Below are positions 1 through 8,200 of a stretch of 64,000 nt of DNA, piece by piece. A program made the translations under genes and the position numbers. The stretch is from Syntrophotalea carbinolica DSM 2380 (GTDB taxonomy: Bacteria > Desulfobacterota > Desulfuromonadia > Desulfuromonadales > Syntrophotaleaceae). Under the pieces are notes generated by a model. It had not been told where the DNA came from. It did no database searches and saw only the letters and a program-made list of their open reading frames with translations. The DNA lies in assembly GCF_000012885.1 (NCBI RefSeq), contig NC_007498.2, forward strand, positions 1,612,001-1,676,000, read 5' to 3'. Numbering within the stretch: position 1 is the first letter of the stretch; each line of letters begins with the position of its first letter.

Positions 1-2430
1 ACGATTCATCTGAAAAATATCAAGTCTCATCGGGATACGACCCTGTCCTTTTCCGCCGGGATCAATGTTTTGTCCGGTCCCAACGGGGTAGGCAAGAGTA
101 CCGTGTTCGAGGCCATCGGCTATGCTTTGTTCGGGGTCGATGCACGGGATTTCGTCTCCAATATCGAGCGGTTTTTATCCATCGGCGCCAAGCGCGGCGA
201 AGTTTCGGTGACCTTCCGCGTGGATGCCGGCGATACCTGGCGGGTGACGCGCACCGTCGGTGGGGGCGTCAAGTGGCTTCTGGCCCGAGAGATCGCCAGC
301 GAATTCGAGGTGGAGGAGCACGCCAATATCCGGGAGACCGAAGCGCGCCTGGCCGAACTTTTAGGCCTGGCCAACGGGCGGCCGTTGTCTGAGCAATTCA
401 AGTTGGTCATCGGGCCGTTTCAAAACGATTTTCTCGGGCCTTTCGTCATCAAACAAGCGACCAAACGGCAGGAGGCGTTCGACGAAACCCTCGGCATCGA
501 TGCCTGGCGCAAAACCTACAAGGGCACCAGTGGCCTGCTGTCGGCGGTGCAGCATAATATCGGACTTCTGGTCGCCGAAGTGGAAGGCAAGCAGGAGCAG
601 GTCGCCGTGTTGCCGGAGAGGGAACAAGCGCTTGCCGATTTGAAAACGGAAATTTCGGCACAGCGACGCCTGCTGGAGGAAACAACCAAACAACTGGAGA
701 CCACAGGGCGCCGACTTGCCGAATGCGAGATGCAGGAGGAGGCCCTGCGCATGGCGACCACCGCGGTGCAGGAGCTCGACATCCGCATCCAGAACGGCAA
801 AGATAAAGTAGCCACCCAGCGGGAAACGGTTGATCAGGCCCGTGCTGCCGTCGCGACGCTGGAAAAGTGCCGGGCGGGCAAAGAGTCTTTCGAGAAGGCC
901 GATGCCGCCCTCAAGTCCCTGCGTGAAAAGGAACGGGCAAGTCGTTCCCTGGAGCGGCATATTGCCCAGTTGGAGAAGGATTCCCTGGCTATCGGCCAGA
1001 GACTTGAACACGAGAACAACGAAGTGCAGAAAGCCGGGCAGGAACTCGACGCGGAACAGCAGCGGCTGGCGGCCGCCCGCAAGGAGCTTCAGCCCGATGC
1101 CGCACTTGTCGAGACAGCCGCGGGCTTAAAGACTCTGAGGCAGGAGGCCGAGGCGCTGCGTACCCGCCGCGGATTGTTGACGGGGCGCCGTGTCGCTCTG
1201 GCGGAAGGACAGGAAAAACTCGCCGAAGGGGTCTGCCCGTTTTTTGCCGAACCGTGCCGGAATATCGAAGGACAGCAACCCCGTGACGTTTTCAGTCATA
1301 AAATGACGCAACTCGACGCACAGGTCGCTGAACTGGATGCCCGGATCGAAAAAAATGTCCAAGACAGTGCCACTGCGGAAAAAGCCCGGCAGGCGCTGGA
1401 TGCTTTGAAGGTGCGCAGTGCCGAACTCGACAAGCAGCAAACGCAACTCGAATCCCGCCGGCAAGCCAACGCCGGGCGCGCCGACGGTCTTGCCGCCCTT
1501 CAGGAGCGGCAGGCCAAAGCCGTCGAAAGTCTTGAAGAGCGTCGTAAGGAGCGTAAGGCTTTTGACGGCCTGGAGGAGGCATTGCTGCGGACTGAGCAGG
1601 AGAGGGCGACCTACCAGACGGCACGGGATAGCTTTTACGCCCATGCCAAAGATGCCGGCGAGCTAGACGCGCGGCAGAAGACCCTGACCCGCTGGCAGCA
1701 TGCCCTCGACGGGCTGGTAGAGGATCGGAAGGCCAAACTTGCAGAGCGCGACCGCTGTCAAAAGGCATACGATCCCTCCCAGCATCAACGCACCCGGCAG
1801 CAAAAAGAACAACGGGTCGGCGAGATTGCCGGGCTGCAACAACGCATCAAGGGGCTGGAAAAAGACGATGAGCGTTTGACCGCCGACATTACCCGGTTAA
1901 AGCAGCTGCAAAAACTCATTGCCGAGCGCCTGGAGCAAAAGAAGCATTACGAGGAGCAGGAGCAACTGGTCAAGTATCTGCGCAATCGCGTCTTCCGCAA
2001 TGTCTCCAACCGACTCTCCGAACGTTTCCGCGAGGAGATCAGCCAGCGGGCCGATCGCATTTATCGCACCATTGCCGAAGGCGATGAAGAGCTGCTGTGG
2101 GGGGATAACTACCAGGTTGTGCTGCGCGATATGGCCGACGGGCAGTTGCGCGAGCGCACCGACGATCAGCTCTCCGGCGGGCAGATGATGAGCGCCGTGG
2201 TCGCTCTGCGGCTGGCGTTGCTGCAGACCATCGGCGCGCGGGTAGCCTTCTTTGACGAACCGACCTCCAATCTCGACGCCGCCCGCCGCGAAAACCTGGC
2301 GCACGCTTTCCGCGCCATCGATGTGGGCCGTGAGGAGGTGACCGAGCATTGGTACGATCAGTTGTTCCTGGTCAGCCACGATGTCGCCTTCACGGAGATT
2401 ACCGATCAGATGATACCGTTGGGAGAATAA
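1..2430 (+). CDS. SbcC/Rad50-like DNA repair ATPase (5' end outside window)
   Basis: The reading frame is open from base 1, so the N-terminus lies upstream; a TTG at 70 is internal. The Walker A motif GPNGVGKST is followed by a long Gln/Glu/Lys-rich coiled coil, then a cysteine pair near residues 412 and 419 (CPFFAEPC) where Rad50 proteins carry their zinc hook, a second coiled coil, the ABC signature LSGGQ, Walker B with D-loop (FFDEPTSNLD) and an H-loop (LVSHD). This is the split-ATPase order of SbcC/Rad50, which works with the SbcD/Mre11 nuclease on DNA ends; an sbcD-like partner would be expected just upstream, outside the window. The cysteines are six residues apart rather than the usual CxxC, so the hook may differ. 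Family assignment is firm, exact subgroup is not. Confidence 0.88.
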   Translation, partial: TIHLKNIKSHRDTTLSFSAGINVLSGPNGVGKSTVFEAIGYALFGVDARDFVSNIERFLSIGAKRGEVSVTFRVDAGDTWRVTRTVGGGVKWLLAREIASEFEVEEHANIRETEARLAELLGLANGRPLSEQFKLVIGPFQNDFLGPFVIKQATKRQEAFDETLGIDAWRKTYKGTSGLLSAVQHNIGLLVAEVEGKQEQVAVLPEREQALADLKTEISAQRRLLEETTKQLETTGRRLAECEMQEEALRMATTAVQELDIRIQNGKDKVATQRETVDQARAAVATLEKCRAGKESFEKADAALKSLREKERASRSLERHIAQLEKDSLAIGQRLEHENNEVQKAGQELDAEQQRLAAARKELQPDAALVETAAGLKTLRQEAEALRTRRGLLTGRRVALAEGQEKLAEGVCPFFAEPCRNIEGQQPRDVFSHKMTQLDAQVAELDARIEKNVQDSATAEKARQALDALKVRSAELDKQQTQLESRRQANAGRADGLAALQERQAKAVESLEERRKERKAFDGLEEALLRTEQERATYQTARDSFYAHAKDAGELDARQKTLTRWQHALDGLVEDRKAKLAERDRCQKAYDPSQHQRTRQQKEQRVGEIAGLQQRIKGLEKDDERLTADITRLKQLQKLIAERLEQKKHYEEQEQLVKYLRNRVFRNVSNRLSERFREEISQRADRIYRTIAEGDEELLWGDNYQVVLRDMADGQLRERTDDQLSGGQMMSAVVALRLALLQTIGARVAFFDEPTSNLDAARRENLAHAFRAIDVGREEVTEHWYDQLFLVSHDVAFTEITDQMIPLGE

Positions 2431-2530
2431 CGGATACGGTTTGATCCCGGTGGAGATTCTGTAACGGTCGTCAGCGGGGTCGGGGCCGTTGTTCTGTCCC
2501 TTTTTCTTTGACTTTCAGGTTTTTAAAAGT

Positions 2531-3685
2531 ATGGATCAAAAAATTTACGACGTTGCCGTTGTCGGCGGAGGTCCCGCCGGGACCATGGCGGCGATCGGGC
2601 TGGCCAAGCGCGGCATCGATGTCTGCATCCTCGACAAGGCCGAACACCCGCGCTACAAGGTCTGCGGCGGAGGCCTTCTCCACCGCGCCGCGGAACGACT
2701 CCCCATCTCTCCGGAGCCTTTCACCGAGGTTGCGTGCCGTAATGTCGAGCTTAATTTTGGGGGCAGGCAGGAAGGCTTCGTTGTGCGCAGGGATTTTCCG
2801 GTGGTGAGAATGGTCATGCGGGCCGACCTCGATGCCGCCCTCTGGGAGGAAGCGGGCCGTTGCGGTGCCCACTGCCTGTCCGGACCCAAGGTCTGCGACC
2901 TCGAAACCTCCTCCGATTCGGTTCTTCTGAAGACCGACCGCGGAGAGGTCAGGGCGCGATTCGTGGTGGGGGCTGACGGCGTCAATAGCGTCGTGGCGCG
3001 CAGGGGAGGTTGGTCTCCCTCACCCCTTGCGATTGCGGCGCTCGAGTGCGAACTTGCCGTCGATGACGGAACCTACGGGCGTTTTTGCGATGCGGCCCGC
3101 TTCGACATCGATCATCCCCGGAGGGGCTACTCCTGGATCTTCCCGAAGAAAAATCATCTTTCGGTCGGCCTCTGCAGCATGGTTCGTCCGGTCTCGGGGA
3201 AGGGGCTGCGGGCAGATTTTCACGCTTACCTGAAAAATCAGGGCATCGTCCCAAAGGAACCGGGGGAAATCCACGCCGCACTGATCCCGGTTTTCCCCCG
3301 TCTTGGGCAGCTCGCAGACAAAGGGATCCTCTTGACAGGGGATGCCGCGGGACTGGCCGACCCTCTCACCGCCGAGGGGCTGACCGCAGCCCTCGAGAGT
3401 GGACGGCTCGCTGCCGGAGCGATCGCGGAGGGTGAGATGAAGCGGGAGAAGGTCCAGGCGATTTACCGGCAGAAGCTCGCCGAAGGGTTGCTGGCCGACA
3501 TCGAGGTTTCCCGCAAGCTGGCCGTACTGCTTTATCACCACCCGCACCTGCGGAACCTGATCTTCCGTTTTTACGGCCAGGCTTTCGTGGAAAAAATGAC
3601 CGACATTATGACCGGCAAGCGGAACTTCCGGAGCGTCAATCTGTCGCCGTCTTCCTTTCTGAAACTTGCGAAGTTCTGGAGATAA
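2531..3685 (+). CDS. FAD-dependent oxidoreductase, geranylgeranyl reductase family
   Basis: The N-terminus has the Rossmann FAD-binding motif VGGGPAGTMAAIGLAKRG, followed by a conserved YKVCGGG stretch and, near residue 270, the second FAD contact GDAAGLADPLTAEG. This pattern is typical of geranylgeranyl reductase/UbiH-like flavoproteins that reduce or hydroxylate isoprenoid or aromatic substrates. At 384 residues it is a normal length. I chose the ATG at 2531 because the flavin motif begins about ten residues later; upstream in-frame TTG codons would add an unconserved leader, and the ribosome site is weak. It stands alone between the ATPase and the integron integrase. The substrate cannot be read from the sequence; a quinone or membrane-lipid isoprenoid is the family-level guess. 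Confidence 0.82.
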   Translation: MDQKIYDVAVVGGGPAGTMAAIGLAKRGIDVCILDKAEHPRYKVCGGGLLHRAAERLPISPEPFTEVACRNVELNFGGRQEGFVVRRDFPVVRMVMRADLDAALWEEAGRCGAHCLSGPKVCDLETSSDSVLLKTDRGEVRARFVVGADGVNSVVARRGGWSPSPLAIAALECELAVDDGTYGRFCDAARFDIDHPRRGYSWIFPKKNHLSVGLCSMVRPVSGKGLRADFHAYLKNQGIVPKEPGEIHAALIPVFPRLGQLADKGILLTGDAAGLADPLTAEGLTAALESGRLAAGAIAEGEMKREKVQAIYRQKLAEGLLADIEVSRKLAVLLYHHPHLRNLIFRFYGQAFVEKMTDIMTGKRNFRSVNLSPSSFLKLAKFWR

Positions 3686-3834
3686 GGGAGCGGGGAAGTG
3701 CCGGGTTGCATCCACGATGTTGGCTTTACCGGCATTATCGTCCGGATGATCTGGCAGCGGCATTAAACACACGGTTTTGTCCCGCCCGGCGGCGTTTCCG
3801 TGCCTCTTGTTCTGATCGGTGTCTGCGTGAGGGA

Positions 3835-4836
3835 TTACGGTTTTTCAAGGGAATCCAGAGGGCTGGCCACCGCATTGATATCCTTGGCCATGACATGGGT
3901 GTAAATCTCAGTGGTTTTGACGTCGGCATGCCCCATCAGTTCCTGCACCACGCGGATATTCACACCGTTTTCCAGCAAGTGGGTCGCGAACGAATGGCGA
4001 AAGGTATGACAGCCGACTCTTTTATGGATTCCGGCACGGTTTACCGCAACCTTTACCGCCTTTTGCAAGCCGGACTCAAGGACATGATGGCGGCGAATCT
4101 TGCCGGAGCGTGGATCGGTGCTACGCCCTCTGGCCGGGAAGAGATATTGCCAGCCAAACTCCTGTGGTGCTTTAGGGTATTTTTTTGCCAGGGCATGGGG
4201 GAGAAAAACTGTACCGTAACCATCAGCCAGGTCCTGTTCATGCAGCTGTTTGACCTTCTCGACGTGTTTTTGCAATGCTCTTTTCATGGAGGCGGGAAAA
4301 ATGGTTGTGCGATCCTTTCCGCCCTTGCCATCGCGAAGATAGATAAGGTTCCTTTCAAAATCGAGACCCTGAATGCGTAATCGTATGCATTCCATTAATC
4401 GCAATCCCCCGCCATATAACAGTTGGGTCATCAGCAAATGTGTGCCCGTCATTTGATTGAGTACCTTTTGGACCTCCCCCTGGCTTAAAACGATCGGTGG
4501 TCGCCGTTTCCTTTTGGCTCTAATGTGTTCAAGTATTTCGTCAACCGGTTGATCAAGTACCCTCTTGTAAAGAAATATAATGGCATTTAATGCCTGTCGC
4601 TGCGTTGCGGCGGATACATTTCCCTCGGTTGCCAAATGACTCAAAAAGGATTCGATTTCCCCTTTGCCCATATCCTTGGGATGGATCTTCGCATCGAAAA
4701 ACCTGATGAAGCGAACGATCCACTGGCAATAATTCTGTTCAGTTCGGTAGGCATAGTGGTGATATCGCAGCACCTCACGGACCTGGTCCATGAGTTTCAG
4801 TTCAGGATTTGGATGGAACTTTTGCTTGTTTTTCAT
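3835..4836 (-). CDS. intI: Integron integrase (tyrosine recombinase)
   Basis: This 333-residue tyrosine recombinase has the catalytic residues of the family: Arg in GGGLRLMEC, HTFRHSFATHLL with the His-x-x-Arg pair, the later His in LMGHADVKTT, and the nucleophile Tyr in TEIYTHV. Between the first Arg and the HTFRH box lies the extra segment unique to integron integrases (FLPHALAKKYP ... FGWQYLFPA ... RRHH), which separates IntI from XerC/XerD. IntI recombines attI with folded single-stranded attC to insert or excise cassettes. The gene reads away from the array, as in nearly all integrons. It appears intact, so the platform may still be active. The ATG at 4836 gives a standard N-terminus. 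Confidence 0.96.
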   Translation of the reverse strand: MKNKQKFHPNPELKLMDQVREVLRYHHYAYRTEQNYCQWIVRFIRFFDAKIHPKDMGKGEIESFLSHLATEGNVSAATQRQALNAIIFLYKRVLDQPVDEILEHIRAKRKRRPPIVLSQGEVQKVLNQMTGTHLLMTQLLYGGGLRLMECIRLRIQGLDFERNLIYLRDGKGGKDRTTIFPASMKRALQKHVEKVKQLHEQDLADGYGTVFLPHALAKKYPKAPQEFGWQYLFPARGRSTDPRSGKIRRHHVLESGLQKAVKVAVNRAGIHKRVGCHTFRHSFATHLLENGVNIRVVQELMGHADVKTTEIYTHVMAKDINAVASPLDSLEKP

Positions 4837-4871
4837 AAGAAAAATTTATATTATCAGCAGATGGAAAAATC

Positions 4872-4947
4872 AAGGGGATATTTTCCACTTTTTACCCTTT
4901 AATAATGCAATAAGTGGAAAAATTTGCCTGCTATAAGGGTGTTATGC
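4872..4947 (+). other. attI region / junction to first cassette
   Basis: attI normally lies just upstream of intI on the array side. A GTTATGC at 4941-4947 matches the core of attC sites in this array (GTTATGC at 15247, GTTATGA at 17436), so recombination would place the first cassette from 4942. The ten-base word TTTTCCACTT occurs at 4881 and 4955 and as its complement at 4912. Three copies within 84 bp could be integrase accessory binding repeats or a regulator site for the intI promoter. The exact attI limits are inferred. Confidence 0.5.
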
Positions 4948-4971
4948 TGGAAAATTTTCCACTTAACCACA

Positions 4972-5141
4972 ATGTTGGAGAATATTGTGATTGAAATTCC
5001 GCGAATAGTTGAAATTGGTTCAAATCCCTTGTGGCTATTTAGTTTTCTGGCACTATTGCTTGCCGGTCTCCACCTTTGGCTTGTCTTTTGGAAGCCAATA
5101 GGTGAGGTATGGTGGAAGCGTTTGGATTATATATGGCTAAC
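4972..5141 (+). pseudogene. First cassette: small membrane protein, truncated by IS
   Basis: The frame begins at an ATG 30 bases after the attI junction. It encodes one clear hydrophobic segment (LWLFSFLALLLAGLHLWLVF) followed by a tryptophan-rich basic stretch (WWKRLDYIWLT). The host sequence ends at 5141, where an IS end begins; the frame runs a further 16 codons into IS sequence before a stop at 5191. The cassette's 3' part and its attC are missing. A membrane-anchored protein is all that can be said; I do not recognise the family. Confidence 0.55.
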
Positions 5142-5262
5142 TGTTGGGTCCCGGATGATTCCATTAGCAGAAAAAGCTTCCCGTTATTCTTAGCTCGGGA
5201 TATGCTTTTTGATATTCTCTGCGGTGAAATCTAAAGGAGTCTGATATGACGATACGGTTACA
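5142..5262 (+). mobile_element. 121-bp remnant of an IS481-like element, inverted
   Basis: These 121 bases are a perfect inverted copy of 6219-6339, the transposase-start end of the adjacent IS. They begin with the terminus TGTTGGGTCCCGG and include the ribosome site and the first five codons of the transposase. They stop exactly where the full copy begins. This is what is left of a second, oppositely oriented IS copy. Confidence 0.8.
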
Positions 5263-6235
5263 TGTCAGGTCCCGCATGATTCCTGACCTGTTTACGGAAA
5301 AGTTTTGGTTTCTTTTTTTGCCAATCCTTCAGCGCTTGTATGGGAGCTTTATGCCCCAACGCTCGCTGAGGAATATGCTGGTTGTATAGATAACCATAAC
5401 GTAACAATGTCTGCTCCAAATTTTCGGCGGAATCGAACCGGGTTGTTGCCAAAACCTCGCTGATGCGACCGTTGAATCGCTCAACCATCCCGTTGGTCTG
5501 AGGGTGGCGTGGAGGAATAAGCCGATGTTCAATACCATGCTGAACGCAGGTTTTGTCGAATACATGATTCCCTGTTGGCTTTCTCTCTCCAGCAGTGGAA
5601 AATCGATCCGTGAATGCCTTGTCGTTGTCGGTGAGCAATTTTTTGATCACAAATGGCGCTTTGGCTACCAGGCGATTCAAAAAGCCCTTTGCGGCTTGGG
5701 CGGATTTGCTCTTGCACACTTCCAGGTAAACCCAGCGGGTAGCACGGTCGATGCCTACAAACAGGTAACGCCGAGAGGTTTCGTCCGGCATCTGTGGCAA
5801 ATATTTGATATCGACATGAACGAACCCCGGATCGTAGTTTTTAAATGTTTTGGGCTTGTTGTTGGCCGTTTCCTCTTTCGGGATCAGGTCCGCCAATCGG
5901 GATACCCCATGTCGTCGCAAACAACGGTCAAGTCCCGCACGAGAGACGTCAGCATTGACAAATTCCCGAGTGACGACCAGGAGATCATCGAGAGACAACA
6001 ACAAAGAGCGACGCAACTCGATGACAACGGCTTCCTGGGCTTCGGTCATCGTTGTATTCAGTCGGTGTGCCGTATGAGACCGATCGTGAACATCGTCACG
6101 TTTGCGCCAGCGACGTACCGTGTCAATGGATATGCCCAGTTCTTTAGCTAAAGCCTTGTGCGATTTTTCCGACTCTTGGATATATCGTCGGATTTTCGGG
6201 GTCGTTGTGGCATTAGCGTGTAACCGTATCGTCAT
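5258..6235 (-). CDS. IS481-family transposase
   Basis: A helix-turn-helix near residues 25-50 (AKELGISIDTVRRWRKRDD) is followed by a retroviral-type integrase core. The first Asp lies in HVDIKYLP, the second in LLTDNDKAF, and the Glu in the HPQTNGMVERFNGR box, giving a DDE triad. The ATG at 6235 has the strong ribosome site AAAGGAG six bases upstream. The last codon and the TAA stop come from outside the element's left end, so the reading frame is closed by the neighbouring IS remnant. The protein looks intact. Confidence 0.9.
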   Translation of the reverse strand: MTIRLHANATTTPKIRRYIQESEKSHKALAKELGISIDTVRRWRKRDDVHDRSHTAHRLNTTMTEAQEAVVIELRRSLLLSLDDLLVVTREFVNADVSRAGLDRCLRRHGVSRLADLIPKEETANNKPKTFKNYDPGFVHVDIKYLPQMPDETSRRYLFVGIDRATRWVYLEVCKSKSAQAAKGFLNRLVAKAPFVIKKLLTDNDKAFTDRFSTAGERKPTGNHVFDKTCVQHGIEHRLIPPRHPQTNGMVERFNGRISEVLATTRFDSAENLEQTLLRYGYLYNQHIPQRALGHKAPIQALKDWQKKKPKLFRKQVRNHAGPDM

Positions 6236-6339
6236 ATCAGACTCCTTTAGATTTCACCGCAGAGAATATCAAAAAGCATATCCCGAGCTAAGAATAACGG
6301 GAAGCTTTTTCTGCTAATGGAATCATCCGGGACCCAACA
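5263..6339 (-). mobile_element. IS481-family insertion sequence
   Basis: The element has imperfect terminal inverted repeats: TGTCAGGTCCCGCATGATTCC at 5263 and, on the other strand from 6339, TGTTGGGTCCCGGATGATTCC, with three mismatches in 21. TGT...ACA ends are usual for IS481. One transposase gene fills it. No target duplication is visible, because the left neighbour is the remnant of an inverted second copy and flanking host DNA has probably been deleted. Confidence 0.8.
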
Positions 6340-6831
6340 GTTAAAGAGGATGTTGAAGAAATAATCAAAAGTGGCACTCAAGAACCAGTGCACCATGAAC
6401 TTTTCAGAGAGGCTTGGGGGTAAAGGAATGGAAATGGTAGAAGCGCACTTATTACTGGGCTTTCTGCACTAGAGGTGGCTGTCAAGACAACGATAGGAAC
6501 TCTTGTTCCTAATTCTAATTGGCTTGTTGAAAATGTTCCTAGCCCTCCTGTGTCTCGGTTACTAATTGAATACCTGCCGACGTTACCAGTGGGTAATACT
6601 GTAGGTGGAAAGGTGCTTCCACCACCAAAAACTACTATGGAAGTAATAAAGAAAGCAGTAACTATTAGAAATAGAATAGCTCACATCGGCGCTAAAGCCC
6701 CAAGCGACGACACGTTAGATGAAATTCTAGACGCAATACAAGATACTCTTTGGCTATTGGACTATTACTGCGGTCATGCGTGGGCGTATGAACATATATC
6801 AAATACCACAAGGCAAGAGCTAGAAAGTTAA
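6340..6831 (+). pseudogene. HEPN-like cassette protein, 5' deleted and with a nonsense codon
   Basis: One frame runs from the IS edge at 6340 to a stop at 6829-6831 but carries an in-frame TAA at 6421-6423. Residues on both sides read as one protein: HELFREAW before the stop, GNGRSALITGLSALEVAVK after it. The C-terminal part contains RNRIAH, an Rx4H motif typical of HEPN nucleases and HEPN-like helical domains, followed by a Trp/Tyr-rich end. A GTG at 6475 could start a shortened product. The true start was removed with the IS event. HEPN domains are frequent in toxins and defence proteins; assignment here rests on the motif and helical pattern only. Confidence 0.55.
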
Positions 6832-6847
6832 TAATGTTTAAAAGTAC

Positions 6848-6928
6848 CCCTAACAATGCCATAAACGCGGACCGCAAAAAGCTGCGCTATGCTCCGCATT
6901 TTGCGTCCGGTTATGGCTGGCGTTAGGC
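6848..6928 (+). other. attC site 1
   Basis: The site runs from CCCTAAC (R'') to GTTAGGC (R'). The two arms are strongly complementary: AATGCCATAAACGCGGACCG on the left pairs with CGTCCGGTTATGGCTGGCG on the right, with the unpaired bases expected of attC. The short centre includes a further small hairpin. It closes the HEPN-like cassette. Confidence 0.9.
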
Positions 6929-6949
6929 TTAAGCCATCAAAAAGGGATT

Positions 6950-7735
6950 ATGAATACTTGGCTCAATTCACCGGACAAGATTATTGCAAACCTTCGCGGG
7001 GCACCAGAGAGGATGCATAAGGTCGATTCTGTTCTAGGGGATAGGACCTTTACGCAATTTTCAGAAGCAATAGCCAAGATTCTGAGGCACTCTGAAGTTG
7101 AGCAAAACTGCATTAACCAGCTACTTCCTAGAGAGCTTGGCGCTGATGTTTGCATTAATCTTTTTAGCGCAGCAGCTGAATTTGAGACGGGCATAAATGT
7201 ACTAAGACTATCGAATGCGCCTGCTTCGCAGCGCCAGGGGCGCGTCGCATCTGAATTAATAGCCTTGAGTATTCTTATTGCCCTACCAGACAAACTTATA
7301 CGAAGACTTCCCCCGAAATTACAGTTGGTCAAAAAGCTCTCTGAAAACCCTGGTAAAAAGGTTGTCGATTTGTACAAAACTCAAATGACATTTCAGGGTA
7401 GAAAACCCATTAGAATTGAACCTCAGGTGAAAGGCAACATGATCTACCCTGCTTTCCTTTCTGCCCTTAGAAACATATTAAATGCCCCTTGTGAAATTGT
7501 TGAGAATCTAAAGCTTTACCGTGAAACAGTGCAGCATCCTGCTTCACATGCTAGCTTGGAAGTTGGTCTTTTCCATTTCGAAGGTTTTGATGGTGGGCGC
7601 TCTGGGGCAACCTTTATGGAGGAAAGAACAGACACCTACAAGAATTCGGTTAAGGATCTTACTAATTTAGCCATTTGGCACGCGAGAGCTTTGGATGCAA
7701 CATACCGCTTTTTGAAAGACTCAGAGGACGCCTAA
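6950..7735 (+). CDS. Cassette protein of unknown function (261 aa)
   Basis: The ATG lies 22 bases after attC 1 and the stop codon overlaps the R'' core of attC 2, the tight packing usual for cassettes. The protein is soluble, mostly helical in appearance, without signal peptide or membrane segments. A conserved-looking patch is ETVQHPASHASLEVG near residue 195. The start ATG follows a weak AAAGGGA ribosome site. I do not recognise the family. Codon use is AT-richer than the chromosomal genes on either side, consistent with acquisition. Confidence 0.7.
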   Translation: MNTWLNSPDKIIANLRGAPERMHKVDSVLGDRTFTQFSEAIAKILRHSEVEQNCINQLLPRELGADVCINLFSAAAEFETGINVLRLSNAPASQRQGRVASELIALSILIALPDKLIRRLPPKLQLVKKLSENPGKKVVDLYKTQMTFQGRKPIRIEPQVKGNMIYPAFLSALRNILNAPCEIVENLKLYRETVQHPASHASLEVGLFHFEGFDGGRSGATFMEERTDTYKNSVKDLTNLAIWHARALDATYRFLKDSEDA

Positions 7736-7838
7736 CCAAATGCTCAAGCGGACTGGGTGATACTTTGGCGGTTCGCGTATAGGTTTCTACACACTTGAAA
7801 AGGACCAGCTCCAGCCCGCTTAGCACGGTCCGTTAGCT
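7730..7838 (+). other. attC site 2
   Basis: It runs from GCCTAAC to GTTAGCT. The arm TGCTCAAGCGGACTGG pairs with CCAGCCCGCTTAGCA apart from the expected unpaired bases. At 109 bp it is the longest complete site in the array. R'' contains the stop codon of the preceding gene. Confidence 0.88.
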
Positions 7839-7848
7839 GAGGACCAAG

Positions 7849-8109
7849 ATGAGGCATCAAGATCCCCCCAAACGAATAACTATAACGAGAGAGAACCTCA
7901 GCAACTGGTCAACGTTTCAGAAACTGTATGATGAAGGCAAAGTGCTTTTCGATAATATGGGTACGCTCCGTTACCTGCATGGCGCTCCTGTTGGAGATAT
8001 GGTTCTTGTTCGAGTGAACAGGGATGGTAAGGCCGTCTACAAAGAGTCGGCTGAGAACTGGTTTGATCCTGACAGTCCTGCAGCCGAAAAGTTTGTATGG
8101 CCAAAATGA
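7849..8109 (+). CDS. Small cassette protein of unknown function (86 aa)
   Basis: An ATG 11 bases after attC 2, preceded by a GAGG-type ribosome site, opens an 86-codon frame that ends three bases before attC 3. The product is hydrophilic, with no membrane segment. The middle (GDMVLVRVNRDGKAVYKESAENWFDPDSPAAEKF) suggests a small beta-rich fold. The cassette position and exact fit between two attC sites make it a real gene. I cannot name a family. Confidence 0.7.
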   Translation: MRHQDPPKRITITRENLSNWSTFQKLYDEGKVLFDNMGTLRYLHGAPVGDMVLVRVNRDGKAVYKESAENWFDPDSPAAEKFVWPK

Positions 8110-8111
8110 TC

Positions 8112-8200
8112 GGCTAACCATGGGGTAGAGCGGGACGCGAAATTGCGGGGTGTCTTTTTTTAAGCGGTTTACCGCGCGCCCCTCACCCCGAACGTTATAA
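8112..8200 (+). other. attC site 3
   Basis: It runs from GGCTAAC to GTTATAA. The arm TGGGGTAGAGCGGGACGCG pairs imperfectly with CGCGCGCCCCTCACCCCG. The R' core is AT-rich compared with the others. It precedes the prephenate dehydratase cassette. Confidence 0.85.

Noticed and set aside
3706-4380. Open frame on the plus strand opposite intI
   Set aside because: It is antisense to the conserved catalytic domain and has no supporting signals.
4972-4981. GTTGGAG at 4974 as the attI/first cassette junction instead of GTTATGC at 4941
   Set aside because: It deviates from GTTRRRY at the last base and would put the crossover inside the first gene's start codon.
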